NCBI GenBank assembly: GCA_035308565.1
Contig: DATGGK010000074.1
Coordinates: forward strand, 1-64,000
DNA: 64,000 nucleotides
Reading direction: 5' to 3'
DNA from: JANXLS01 sp035308565
GTDB taxonomy: Bacteria; Planctomycetota; SZUA-567; H5-PLA8
Both the position numbers and the translations under genes were made by a program. The notes below the pieces were generated by a model. It searched no databases. It saw only the letters and a program-made list of their open reading frames with translations, and was not told the origin of the DNA. This document shows positions 51,218 through 59,205 of the stretch, in pieces (within the stretch, counting starts at the first letter, position 1; each line of letters opens with the position of its first letter).

Positions 51218-52519
51218 TCACTTCTCAATCCGATAGATCGCCTTCTTCGTCCGCACAATCAGCGCCTTCCCCACAATCGCCGGCGACGCCATGCAGCCTT
51301 CCTCCAGCGTGTTCTCCGCCAGCTTCTTGAATTTCTCGCCCGGCTCGATCACCGTCCCCACGCCCGTGTGATTGAAAAAATAAATCTTACCATCGGCATA
51401 CGTCGGCGACGCGGAATATTCGCCGCCCAGTGCCTGCACCCACACGGCTTTCCCGCTGAGCGCGTCGATGCAGCTTAATTTTCCGCTGTCGGCCAGCATG
51501 TACAAGCGATTGCCGATCAGCACCGGCGACGGCTTGTTCGGGCTCGGCGCGCCCACCGGCTTGTTCTCCGCTGCGCTCGGTGGATTCAGCCACGGCGTCT
51601 GCCCGTTGATTTTCCACACGATATTTTCTTGCGGCAAATCCAGCGTCGAACCGCCGCCGGCAATCGGCTTCACCGCCCACATCTGCGGCTTGGTGAATCC
51701 CGTGCTCATGTACAGCAACCCGTTTCCGTACACCGGAATCGCCACGCACGAAAATCCGGGATGCCTCAGCCGCCACAGTTCCTTGCCGTTGTTCGGATCG
51801 TACGCGTAAAATCCCTCGGCGGCGATCGCCACCATCTGGTCCTGGCCATCGACCTGATAAACCAGCGGCGTGCCGTACGACTTCTTGAAATCCTCCTTCA
51901 AATTCGGCGGAAACTTCATTGACCGCTCCGTCTTCCACGCGATCTTCCCGTCGGATTTGTTCAGCGCGACCTGATACTGCACGTCCATGCCGTCGATGCA
52001 GATCAAAATCTTATCCTTGTACTGCACCGGCGAACTCCCCGCCTGATTCTGCGGATCATGTTTGAGTTCCGCATTCTCCCATACTTTTTTCGCGGTCTTC
52101 GTATCGAAACACGCCGCACCATGGGTGCCGAAGAAAACATAAAGCCGCCCGTTGTCGATGATCGGCGACGGCGACGCGTAACTGTTGAGCGTGTGTTTGA
52201 ATTCCTGCTTCTCGACGTAAAACACTTCTTCGTCGTGAATCTTTTTGCCGGTGTCGAGCGTCACGCAGATCACGCTCAGAACCTTGCCGTCGTCGGTGGA
52301 GTTGGTCATCCAGATTTCATTCCCCGACACCACCGGCGACGACCACGCGGTGCCGGGCAATTCGGTCTTCCACTTGATGTTCTCCTTCTCGCTCCACGTC
52401 ACCGGAAGGTCTTTCGCGTCGGAATAGCCTTGCAGCGTCGGTCCGCGCAGACACGGCCATTCGTCGGCGGCGAAGACAGCGGACGCGACAACAATGAGAA
52501 TCAAAGTGGCGTTTCGCAT
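51218..52519 (-). CDS. Secreted PQQ-type beta-propeller protein
   Basis: A 433-aa protein with a signal peptide (MRNATLILIVVASAVFA-ADEW) and the family opening WPCLRGPTLQGYSDAKDLP. Repeated blades contain W/F-x-TELPGTAWSSPVV, GKKVWENA, DGKIAWKTE, NGKELWRLRHPG and SGKAVWVQALGGEYSASP, typical of PQQ-like repeat proteins. There is no methanol-dehydrogenase catalytic set and no separate heme domain, so binding of PQQ is doubtful. Close relatives in this architecture are common in PVC bacteria and usually have no known substrate. It stands alone, flanked by heptad tracts. Confidence 0.9.
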   Translation of the reverse strand: MRNATLILIVVASAVFAADEWPCLRGPTLQGYSDAKDLPVTWSEKENIKWKTELPGTAWSSPVVSGNEIWMTNSTDDGKVLSVICVTLDTGKKIHDEEVFYVEKQEFKHTLNSYASPSPIIDNGRLYVFFGTHGAACFDTKTAKKVWENAELKHDPQNQAGSSPVQYKDKILICIDGMDVQYQVALNKSDGKIAWKTERSMKFPPNLKEDFKKSYGTPLVYQVDGQDQMVAIAAEGFYAYDPNNGKELWRLRHPGFSCVAIPVYGNGLLYMSTGFTKPQMWAVKPIAGGGSTLDLPQENIVWKINGQTPWLNPPSAAENKPVGAPSPNKPSPVLIGNRLYMLADSGKLSCIDALSGKAVWVQALGGEYSASPTYADGKIYFFNHTGVGTVIEPGEKFKKLAENTLEEGCMASPAIVGKALIVRTKKAIYRIEK

Positions 52520-52533
52520 TTCAAGTTCCCAAG

Positions 52534-52624
52534 AGATGTTGAATGTTAAATGTTAAACGTTGAATGTTAATTCCACCAAATACTCGCGACGAATTCCACA
52601 TTCAACATTCCACATTCAACATTC
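52534..52624. repeat. Heptad tracts (GTTGAAT/CATTCAA) between propeller and moaE
   Basis: GTTGAATGTTAAATGTTAAA-type units, then the complementary ACATTCA units, form an imperfect inverted array of about 90 bp ending at the moaE stop codon. Confidence 0.8.
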
Positions 52625-53066
52625 AACAAATTTGAACCGGCTTCCCATCCGGCCCCACCCACACCGGCTCACTTCCGTCGGCGTAGTATTCCTTCTTCCA
52701 AATCGGCACCGTCGTTTTCAATTCATCGATCAAAAAACGGCAGCCGTCAAACGCCGCCCCGCGATGCGCTGCGCTCACCGCAATCACCACACTGGCCTCA
52801 CCAATCTCGACTTTTCCAAGACGATGATACACCGCGGCGCGGATCAAACCAAATTGTTCGAGCGCCTGCGCGCAAAGTTTTTCGAGCATCTTGAGCGCCA
52901 GCGTCTCATGCGCTTCGTATTCGAGCGTGATCACGCGCCGCCCAAAATGGTTGTCGCGCGTCACGCCGATGAACGACACAACCGCGCCCGCAGCCGGATC
53001 GGCGGCGAGGCGCTCGATGGCCTGCGCACCGAGTGCGTCGCGAGTGAGTGAGACGAAGGAGTTCAT
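52623..53066 (-). CDS. moaE: Molybdopterin synthase catalytic subunit MoaE
   Basis: A 147-aa protein of the normal MoaE length. With MoaD it inserts dithiolene sulfur into precursor Z (cPMP). Family motifs are present: VSFIGVTRDN, ITLEYEAHETLALKMLEKL, VSAAHRGAAFDGCRFLIDEL, and the catalytic LKTTVPIWKKE with both lysines. The ATG 53066 overlaps the TGA of the upstream gene (ATGA), and a longer frame inside that gene is not supported. The operon order here is moaD, an unrelated membrane protein, moaE. Other moa genes are outside the window. Confidence 0.94.
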   Translation of the reverse strand: MNSFVSLTRDALGAQAIERLAADPAAGAVVSFIGVTRDNHFGRRVITLEYEAHETLALKMLEKLCAQALEQFGLIRAAVYHRLGKVEIGEASVVIAVSAAHRGAAFDGCRFLIDELKTTVPIWKKEYYADGSEPVWVGPDGKPVQIC

Positions 53067-54232
53067 GCGGTCGATTTCGGCTTTCGAAGAATCCAGCGTC
53101 CAAAACGCCACAGCAGCATAAAGCCCAGTACGATGGCCAGCCACGTTTCAACGCGATAAAAATGGCCCCACCACCACTCCGGAAACCGGCGCGAGAATAC
53201 GACAATTTTCCCGCCGCTCAACGCCACAATGTCTCCGTTTCGGAGGATGTGGAGTGGAGGGGGCGTACCGAAATCCGCGTCGCCGGGCGGCGGGCGAATC
53301 GTGGCCAAAGTTGAGCCGTCGCGCACATCAAGGATGTAAATAGAAACTGGATTGGAAACTGCCATTCGATCGCCTTCGGGGAAAGGATTAACGCTCAACC
53401 ATTTTTCAGTGAGCCTCACACGCCACCGGTATTTATCAGCGTCGATGTCGATGAGAAGAATATCGCCATTACGGGTGGAGACCGCGACCAGCTTGTCGCC
53501 GGGAAGACCTGTAACATCGGCAACATCGGCGTCCATATTTGCCAAATGAATACGCTTGACCGAATCAAGCGTCTCCGAATTTAAAACGCTGAGGACGACC
53601 GTCTTAGCTGGGTTGTTTTGGAAATCAGAGATGATTGCATTAGTTGTCGTGACGACAAACGAGTTCGTTCTCGAATGGTTAATGAATTGACTGCCGTATC
53701 GGTCTTTTTTATCCGGGTCGGTTCGATGGATGTCATTCTGACCGTAAAGTCTAAGCTCAAGCTTGCCGTTATCTGAAGTGAGCAGATGATCGTCGTCGAT
53801 AAACCAAGCGGAATCCGCCAATAACATCGAGTGCGGAAGCTCCTTGCCTTCAGGGTACTTCCACTGGCGCACGTATCCACTAAAAGCATCTGTCATAAGG
53901 ACGGCGTGTTTACTGTTGACTTGCAAGTGCCTCAAATCCTCCCGAGCTGTCAATTCAAATATTTTTTCTTCTGTCTCAAATTGCATTACCTGAATACGAT
54001 TTGACGCGGACTCGTCCATGCCTGTCGAGCACACCTCAGACCTAATCGCTAGCGCCAAGGTTTTATCGTCGCTTGAAAGTGAGAATGTCGCGACTTTGTC
54101 CGGACATGGAAAGATTCTCGATTGACGCCATCGCGAGCTGTTTATGAACACAGCCATCACCGCCCCCGCGAAGCACATCATCAAGAGCGCGCTCGCCAAG
54201 CTGAATTGCAGCGGCCTGCCGAAGAGTTTCAT
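53063..54232 (-). CDS. Two-helix membrane protein with WD-like extracytoplasmic domain
   Basis: A 389-aa protein with a transmembrane helix at about 10-30 (FSLASALLMMCFAGAVMAVF), a large domain (35-350) and a second helix at about 362-378 (WLAIVLGFMLLWRFG) with a basic tail. The domain has WD/propeller-like strands (VATFSLSSDDKTLALAIR, GNILLIDIDADKYRWRVRL, GSTLATIRPPPGDADFG, NGDIVALSGGKIVVFSR). It begins 10 bp after moaD and overlaps moaE by ATGA, so it is translated as part of the moa operon. No such protein is known in molybdopterin synthesis. It may be a hitchhiker. Its middle part is AT-richer than its neighbours. Confidence 0.75.
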   Translation of the reverse strand: MKLFGRPLQFSLASALLMMCFAGAVMAVFINSSRWRQSRIFPCPDKVATFSLSSDDKTLALAIRSEVCSTGMDESASNRIQVMQFETEEKIFELTAREDLRHLQVNSKHAVLMTDAFSGYVRQWKYPEGKELPHSMLLADSAWFIDDDHLLTSDNGKLELRLYGQNDIHRTDPDKKDRYGSQFINHSRTNSFVVTTTNAIISDFQNNPAKTVVLSVLNSETLDSVKRIHLANMDADVADVTGLPGDKLVAVSTRNGDILLIDIDADKYRWRVRLTEKWLSVNPFPEGDRMAVSNPVSIYILDVRDGSTLATIRPPPGDADFGTPPPLHILRNGDIVALSGGKIVVFSRRFPEWWWGHFYRVETWLAIVLGFMLLWRFGRWILRKPKSTA

Positions 54233-54241
54233 GTCCGCCGA

Positions 54242-54490
54242 TTATCCCCCGCCGTACGGCGGGAGCAAATCCACGCGCGCACCTTCGGGGACCGGCGACG
54301 AGCGCGTCACGATCTCGTCGTTGATTGCAATATTCAACGCATCGGCCAACCGCGCGAATTCCGGATGGGTTCGCGTGAACGCTTCGATTACGCCGCCGGC
54401 CGTCGCGGGCTGCGCTGAAACGACGAGAAGCTCGGACTCCCGCCCGAGCTTCTCGCGCAAAAACGCATGGTAGAACACGCGGATGATCAA
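54242..54490 (-). CDS. moaD: Molybdopterin synthase sulfur carrier MoaD
   Basis: An 82-aa ubiquitin-like protein ending in PPYGGG; the terminal Gly-Gly becomes the thiocarboxylate that donates sulfur to MoaE. Typical features: IRVFYHAFLREKLGRE at the start, LADALNIAINDEIV, and a VDLLPPYGGG end. The start is a TTG at 54490 five bases after GGAG. Longer reading upstream would pass through the R7 palindromic repeat and give a non-homologous extension. It is the first gene of the moaD-X-moaE group. Confidence 0.9.
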   Translation of the reverse strand: MIIRVFYHAFLREKLGRESELLVVSAQPATAGGVIEAFTRTHPEFARLADALNIAINDEIVTRSSPVPEGARVDLLPPYGGG

Positions 54491-54507
54491 CGTGGCTCCA
54501 TTCCCGC

Positions 54508-54578
54508 AGGAGCGGCGGCACTCCTGCCGCCGTTTGGCCGCCGCGAAAACTCTCGGCGGCAAGAGTGCCGCCGCTCCT
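54508..54578. repeat. R7 inverted pair upstream of moaD
   Basis: Arms containing AGGAGCGGCGGCACTC and GAGTGCCGCCGCTCCT, each with internal GGCGGC-rich palindromes. It lies in the leader between the peroxiredoxin stop and moaD start. Confidence 0.8.
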
Positions 54579-54583
54579 CGTCA

Positions 54584-55039
54584 TTAGTTCAACTTCGCCA
54601 GCGCCGCCTGCACCGCCGCCATGTCGCGCGCTTCAGGCGTCTTCTCCTGAATCTGCACGAACGCGACCTTGCCGCTCTTGTCCACAATCACCGTCGCGCG
54701 CTGGCTGATGAACGGGACTTTCGGGTGCACAAGGCCGTACTTCGCGGTCGTTTCCAGCATCGGATCGGCCAGCAAATCGTGCCCGATCTTGCGCTCGGTT
54801 TTGAACGCCTTGTGGCTGTACGCGCTGTCGCGGCTGATCCCGACGACGACGTTGTTTGGCCCGTACAAGCTCTTGTCATTGCTGATCGCGCAGTTTTCCT
54901 TCTCGCACGTTGGACTCCAATCCAACGGGTACCACAGCAGCACCACGTTCTTGCCCTTCTGCGCGCTCAACGTCCACTCTTTGTCGTCCTGAGTCTTGAG
55001 CGTGAAATCGGGGGGCACGTCGCCAACTTGAATGGGCAT
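54584..55039 (-). CDS. Peroxiredoxin (AhpC/TSA, BCP-like)
   Basis: A 151-aa thiol peroxidase. The start follows GGAGAGC by 5-10 nt. The peroxidatic motif is YPLDWSPTCEKENC, with the peroxidatic Cys in PTC and a likely resolving Cys four residues later in the same helix (CEKENC), as in atypical two-Cys BCP-type enzymes. VVVGISRDSAYSHKAF, HDLLADPMLETTAKYGL and QRATVIVDKSGKVAFVQ are typical family strands. It reduces hydroperoxides using thioredoxin or a similar donor. No regulator gene is visible nearby. Upstream lies a variant R1 palindrome at 55064. Confidence 0.93.
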   Translation of the reverse strand: MPIQVGDVPPDFTLKTQDDKEWTLSAQKGKNVVLLWYPLDWSPTCEKENCAISNDKSLYGPNNVVVGISRDSAYSHKAFKTERKIGHDLLADPMLETTAKYGLVHPKVPFISQRATVIVDKSGKVAFVQIQEKTPEARDMAAVQAALAKLN

Positions 55040-55063
55040 GGGAAAGCTCTCCTATTAAATGGT

Positions 55064-55081
55064 GCAGGCATGCATGCCTGC
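55064..55081. repeat. Variant R1 palindrome, intergenic
   Basis: GCAGGCATGCATGCCTGC is a perfect 18-bp palindrome preceded by TGGT, as in R1 elements. It lies between the Uma2 and peroxiredoxin genes and may be part of the latter's leader. Confidence 0.7.
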
Positions 55082-55093
55082 GAAACTAAAACT

Positions 55094-55651
55094 TTAAACC
55101 CCGGTTGCCTCAAAAAGATCGCTGATTTTGAGCTCGAAGCCGGGTAGCAGCCGTTCGCTTTTCAAGATGTCATGCTCCGATAGCTCGCGTGGATTTCCGG
55201 GGCTGCGAACGCTGATCGTTCGGAGGTTTGGATCGATCAGCCAGACCTCTTTGACTCCGGCGGCAAAGTAATCGGCGACTTTCTGATTTACATCGTAAAC
55301 CAGATCATTGGGCGAAATGACTTCGACGGCGATATCCGGCGCAATCGTGCTATGCCCCGTGGGAATTTGTTTGTTTGGGAATCTTCCGGCTAGCACGACC
55401 GACACGTCCGGGCTGCGCACTTTCGTCTGCATCCACTGAGGACATTGATAAGTTCCTTCGCAATTCACAATTCCCAGCTTTGATTGACGGAGATAAGTTT
55501 CGAGAAACCAGCCCAGCACAAATGCAATCCTGTTTGCAAAGAAACCCATGTCCTTCTCCACCAGTTGTCCGTCGATCAACTCGTAGCGCTTATCGTCGTT
55601 GATGGCGAGCATTTCTTCAGGCGTGATCTGTTTTTCGGTGACTGTCGGCAT
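55094..55651 (-). CDS. Uma2-family PD-(D/E)xK nuclease-like protein
   Basis: A 185-aa protein of the Uma2 (DUF820) family. Motifs in order: YELIDGQLVEK, RSPDVSVVLAGR (first acidic residue), APDIAVEVISPND (E-x-V), and the lysine region VNQKVADYFAAGVKEVWLIDP. These match the PD-(D/E)xK fold, so a metal-dependent nuclease activity is plausible, although the biological role of this abundant family is unknown. It lies immediately downstream of the MoxR gene on the same strand, with an 18-bp gap, so the two may be co-transcribed. Confidence 0.88.
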   Translation of the reverse strand: MPTVTEKQITPEEMLAINDDKRYELIDGQLVEKDMGFFANRIAFVLGWFLETYLRQSKLGIVNCEGTYQCPQWMQTKVRSPDVSVVLAGRFPNKQIPTGHSTIAPDIAVEVISPNDLVYDVNQKVADYFAAGVKEVWLIDPNLRTISVRSPGNPRELSEHDILKSERLLPGFELKISDLFEATGV

Positions 55652-55669
55652 GGCCGTTCTCCGTCTTTC

Positions 55670-56710
55670 CTATCCCTTTTTTACCACACCCAACAGCCGC
55701 CGCACAATCTCATCCGGCGTGATCTCTTCGCTCTCCGCGTGAAAATTCGTCACCACTCGGTGCCGAAGCACCAGCGGCGCGACCGCTTCCACGTCGCCGG
55801 TCGATGCCGCAAAATTCCCGCGGATCGCCGCGCGCGCTTTCGCCGCAAGAATCAAATACTGGCTCGCGCGCGGACCGGCGCCCCAGCGCACAAATTGCTT
55901 CACAAAATCCGGCGCTTCGTCGGTCTTCGGGCGCGTGGCCGTGACCAGATCGACGGCGTATTTGATCACCGAATCGCCCACCGGAATTTTGCGCACGACA
56001 TTCTGCACTTCTGCGACCTGCTCGGCGTTCAGCACGCGGTTCAAATTAATGTCGCGCAGCGCCGTCGTCGCGCGCACGATGTCCATCTCTTCCTGCTTGC
56101 TCGGATAATCGATTTTGATCTCGAACATGAAGCGGTCCAACTGCGCTTCCGGCAGCGGGTACGTGCCTTCCTGTTCGATTGGATTCTGGGTGGCGAGCAC
56201 AAAAAACGGTTCCGGCAGATGAAACGTCTCGCCGCCCGCCGTGACGCGGTGCTCTTCCATTGCTTCGAGCAGCGCCGCCTGCGTCTTCGGCGGGGTGCGG
56301 TTGATTTCGTCGGCCAGAATCAAGTTCGCAAAAATCGGTCCTTTGATAAATCGAAAACTGCGCTGCCGCGTAGCCTGGTCTTCTTCGATCACATCCGTGC
56401 CGACGATGTCGCTGGGCATCAAATCCGGCGTGAACTGCACGCGGTTGAAACTCAGATCGAGAATCTGCGAAATCGTCCGCACCATCAGCGTCTTCGCCAA
56501 TCCGGGCACGCCCACCATTAATGCATGACCGCGGCAGAACAGCGCCATGAGAATCTGGTCGATGGCCTCTTTCTGACCAATCACGACCTTGGCCATCTCC
56601 TGCTGCAATTTGTCGCGCCCCTGGCGCAGCACGTCAACCAGTTTCAAATCGTCAGCGGCGGGCGTGGACGGCGCGGGCGGCGCGCTCGCCGCAGTGGGAA
56701 TCGATGACAT
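55670..56710 (-). CDS. MoxR-family AAA+ ATPase
   Basis: A 346-aa AAA+ protein. After a Pro/Ala-rich N-terminus (1-20) it has VVIGQKEAIDQIL, Walker A GVPGLAKT (67-74), Walker B LILADEINR, sensor 1 FVLATQNPIEQEGTYPLPEA, and the arginine-rich QLDRFMF. These are the usual MoxR features. MoxR proteins act as chaperones that insert metals or cofactors or activate VWA-domain proteins. No VWA gene is seen here, but the gene may continue an operon with Uma2. The start at ATG 56710 follows GGAGCTTGAA; an upstream frame is not needed. Confidence 0.93.
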   Translation of the reverse strand: MSSIPTAASAPPAPSTPAADDLKLVDVLRQGRDKLQQEMAKVVIGQKEAIDQILMALFCRGHALMVGVPGLAKTLMVRTISQILDLSFNRVQFTPDLMPSDIVGTDVIEEDQATRQRSFRFIKGPIFANLILADEINRTPPKTQAALLEAMEEHRVTAGGETFHLPEPFFVLATQNPIEQEGTYPLPEAQLDRFMFEIKIDYPSKQEEMDIVRATTALRDINLNRVLNAEQVAEVQNVVRKIPVGDSVIKYAVDLVTATRPKTDEAPDFVKQFVRWGAGPRASQYLILAAKARAAIRGNFAASTGDVEAVAPLVLRHRVVTNFHAESEEITPDEIVRRLLGVVKKG

Positions 56711-56829
56711 TTCAAGCTCCGATAATCTGTAGTCGTTCCAACACAAAATGAGTCCTGTTTATACTGGCGAGGGCGCGCCTGGGTCAAATACAGGTGTGCG
56801 TTTTGCGCGAAGTTGACGACATCTTTAAG

Positions 56830-56871
56830 TGCTGAGTCCTGAGTCCTGAGTGCCGAATCCTGAGTCCTGAA
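56830..56871. repeat. Heptad tract (CCTGAGT)
   Basis: About six TCCTGAG-type units in the divergent region between moxR and the LysM-like gene. They end ten bases before ATG 56880. Confidence 0.8.
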
Positions 56872-56879
56872 AATATTCG

Positions 56880-57803
56880 ATGCGGAAACAAATGCTCGAT
56901 TTGCTGCGAACCCCGCGCCGTCAGTTTCATGCCGTTCATGTGCCACTGGGCTTGCCAGTGTCGCATCGGAGGCGCTCATTGGATGTCAAGCCTGCCTCTC
57001 GCCGGCAGTTTGCGCCCACCATCGCGCGAAGCGCGCCGTTTGTCCTTGCATTTTGCGCAACCCTTACGCTCTCGCTGCTCGCCGCCGATACAACCCTCGG
57101 CGAATGCTCCGCGGGCGCCGACACGCTCCAAATTCTCCTCCGCGAAAATCCCGACGGCAAAAGAATTTTCGCTCTCTCCGCTGGCACGCGCACCAGCCAT
57201 CAAAGTTTCAACCTTCAAACACCCTGCCCCGCCGATCTCAATAAAAAACTTGCCGCCCCATTGAGAATCGAAGCCACCGATCCCGCAAACCCCTTCAGCG
57301 TCATCGCCAATTTCAGCATCGACGCTCAAAGCGGCGACGCGAAATTCGTCAGCGTTTGGTTGCTCAAATCAGCCGATCGTTGGACGCTGCGCGGCGAATG
57401 GTCCGTCGATAAATTCAATCACAAGGAACTCGGCGAAAAAAACGAAACGCAATCCTTCGCCTTCCAACCCGGCAACATCCTGCGCCGCTCCGTCAGCCGC
57501 AACAACATCGACGGCGTGCAGACCACCTGTCCGCAAGGCTGCTGCAAAATCTGGCAGACCAAAACGCTCGTCACCGAAGAAGTCGAAACGCTGGCCTGGA
57601 ACGAATCCGAGCGCGCCGCCGAACGCCGCACCTTTTTCCGCACTTACGTCGCGCAATACGGCGAAAGCCTGCTGACCATCGCCACAAAAATCTACGGCGA
57701 CCCCATGAAGATTTCGACGCTCTACTTTTTCAATCCACAGTTGCAGAAGCAGGAAACACTCAACGAAGGCCAGAAAATCATTGTCGAGAAAGTGCCGCGT
57801 TAA
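56880..57803 (+). CDS. Exported protein with C-terminal LysM-like domain
   Basis: A 307-aa protein. The hydrophobic segment APFVLAFCATLTLSLLAA at about residues 53-70 is a signal or anchor after an unusually long basic N-terminus; the true start may be a GTG further in. Residues 70-250 are an unrecognised domain with Cys in CPQGCCKIW and CPADL. Residues 258-305 (YVAQYGESLLTIATKIYGD, then FFNPQLQKQETLNEGQKIIV) have the LysM pattern of peptidoglycan-binding modules. It likely binds the cell wall. The stop at 57803 nearly abuts the convergent LolA-like gene. Confidence 0.75.
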   Translation: MRKQMLDLLRTPRRQFHAVHVPLGLPVSHRRRSLDVKPASRRQFAPTIARSAPFVLAFCATLTLSLLAADTTLGECSAGADTLQILLRENPDGKRIFALSAGTRTSHQSFNLQTPCPADLNKKLAAPLRIEATDPANPFSVIANFSIDAQSGDAKFVSVWLLKSADRWTLRGEWSVDKFNHKELGEKNETQSFAFQPGNILRRSVSRNNIDGVQTTCPQGCCKIWQTKTLVTEEVETLAWNESERAAERRTFFRTYVAQYGESLLTIATKIYGDPMKISTLYFFNPQLQKQETLNEGQKIIVEKVPR

Positions 57804-57805
57804 TT

Positions 57806-58516
57806 TCAATTCTCCTCAATCTTCTCCACCTTCCGTTCAATCCACTCGTTCGGCAGCGCAAAATCCGCATCACTGGGCTTTGCAATTTCCTTAATCTCAG
57901 AAAATCGCTCGGTCACTTCATCGCCTTCGTCCGGCACATAATGAATCTCGTCGAAGAATAGTCCGCCCTCCACGATGCGCGCCTGAATCCGCTTGTGCAA
58001 GCGGCGCGACGCGCCGGTTTTTTTATCGAGAACCACTCGAAGCAACGAAGATTTTCCCTCGCCGCCCGGCTTTAAAAAAATGTGCATCGCAAAAAGCGGC
58101 TCCAGCGCTTTAATGTCGCCGGTCATCGCCGCTTGAATCCGCGCCAGCGCCTTTGGCGCATTCGAGAAATCCTTAACGAAGATCGTCTTTTGCGTCGGCG
58201 CGTATTCTGAAATTTGAGCGCCATCCAGCAGCCACGCCTTTGCCGCCGGCTTCGTAAACTTGCGCAGCATCCGCGCGGGCCGTTCGAGCAGCAGTTCGCC
58301 TTCCTCGACCCGCTTGCCCGCAAGATCCTCAACTTCCGCCTTGATTATCGCGCGGACGTACGGATGCGCTTTGAACGCCTCCCCCATAGCCCGCAGCGTC
58401 TTCTCGGATTCCTCCGCCGACAGTTCGCGCTCGCCGGCCTCGGGCGCGGGCGGTTCGGCCGCGGCGATCATTCCAATGCTGACACAAAAAAGCGAAAGAA
58501 CAAAACCCCTCTTCAT
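57806..58516 (-). CDS. LolA-like periplasmic lipoprotein-carrier fold protein
   Basis: A 236-aa protein starting at ATG 58516 with a signal peptide (KRGFVLSLFCVSIGMIAAA-EPP). The body has the LolA/LolB pattern: FKAHPYVRAIIKAEVEDLAG, ELLLERPARMLRKF, AWLLDGAQISEYAPTQKTIF, and later ARIVEGGLFFDEIHYVPDEG, all beta-strand rich. Such domains bind lipid in a half-barrel. It differs from standard LolA in length and motifs, so specificity is unknown. A heptad tract (58533) lies just upstream of the start. Confidence 0.75.
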   Translation of the reverse strand: MKRGFVLSLFCVSIGMIAAAEPPAPEAGERELSAEESEKTLRAMGEAFKAHPYVRAIIKAEVEDLAGKRVEEGELLLERPARMLRKFTKPAAKAWLLDGAQISEYAPTQKTIFVKDFSNAPKALARIQAAMTGDIKALEPLFAMHIFLKPGGEGKSSLLRVVLDKKTGASRRLHKRIQARIVEGGLFFDEIHYVPDEGDEVTERFSEIKEIAKPSDADFALPNEWIERKVEKIEEN

Positions 58517-58532
58517 GCAACCACGCAAGCTT

Positions 58533-58571
58533 TCTGACTCCTGACTCCTGACCCCTGATCCCTGACTCCTG
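58533..58571. repeat. Heptad tract (CTGACTC)
   Basis: About five CTCCTGA-type units between the LolA-like gene and the LOG-family gene. Confidence 0.8.
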
Positions 58572-58576
58572 GACCC

Positions 58577-59161
58577 TCAACTCTCCACCGGCCCAATCCA
58601 CCGCGTCCGCCGGGGCGCCTCGTAGCGCGCCAATTTCTCCATCAACTCCGCCGGTTCGCGCGCATCCATCAGCAGCGCGCGGTCATCCGCGCGCACGAAC
58701 TTCTCTTCGACCGCATGATCCAACAGCGCCAGCAACGGATTGAAATACCCCGCCGTGTTTAGCAGGCCGCATGGTTTGGCGTGAATGCCAAGCTGCGCCC
58801 ACGTCAGGACCTCGCAGAGTTCCTCAAACGTGCCAAGACCGCCGGGCAGCGCCGCAAATCCATCCGACAACTCCGCCATCTTCGCCTTGCGCTCGTGCAT
58901 CGAATCGACCACATGCAGCGCGCTCAATCCCGTGTGCTTCAACTCCTTCGTCGCCAGCTTCTCCGGAATCACCCCGATGACTTCGCCGCCGGCTTCCAAC
59001 GCCGCATCCGCCGCCGCGCCCATCAGCCCGGTGCGCCCGCCGCCAAACACAAGCCCCACCCCGCTGCGAGCCAGCAAGGCCCCCATCGCGCGCGCCGCGT
59101 CCATGTACTCCGCCCGACGGCCGACACTTGATCCGCAAAAAATACAAAGCCGTTTGATCAT
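58577..59161 (-). CDS. LOG-family nucleotide 5'-monophosphate phosphoribohydrolase
   Basis: A 194-aa protein with IFCGSSVGR, LVFGGGRTGLMGAAADAA, the active-site motif PGGLGTFEEL and SMHERKAKM. This is the LOG / YvdD type (formerly lysine decarboxylase-like). Such enzymes hydrolyse nucleoside or cytokinin 5'-monophosphates to base and ribose phosphate. The start at ATG 59161 follows GGCAGGAAT; an upstream extension is not supported. It lies 14 bp after the HAD gene on the same strand. Confidence 0.93.
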   Translation of the reverse strand: MIKRLCIFCGSSVGRRAEYMDAARAMGALLARSGVGLVFGGGRTGLMGAAADAALEAGGEVIGVIPEKLATKELKHTGLSALHVVDSMHERKAKMAELSDGFAALPGGLGTFEELCEVLTWAQLGIHAKPCGLLNTAGYFNPLLALLDHAVEEKFVRADDRALLMDAREPAELMEKLARYEAPRRTRWIGPVES

Positions 59162-59164
59162 ATT

Positions 59165-59205
59165 CCTGCCACTTCCTACTCCCTGCTTCCCACTTCTTCC
59201 CGCCA
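59165..59205. repeat. Heptad tract between HAD and LOG genes
   Basis: GAAGTGG / GGAAGCA / GGGAGTA units on the minus strand encode the end of the HAD protein, its TAG stop and the LOG ribosome site. Confidence 0.6.

Noticed and set aside
51218..52519. PQQ-dependent alcohol dehydrogenase
   Set aside because: Only the propeller repeats match. The catalytic and cofactor residues of methanol/ethanol dehydrogenases and the cytochrome domain are missing, and the protein is too short.
54491..54562. Longer MoaD starting at 54562
   Set aside because: The additional 24 residues come from the R7 repeat. TTG 54490 with GGAG gives the normal MoaD length.
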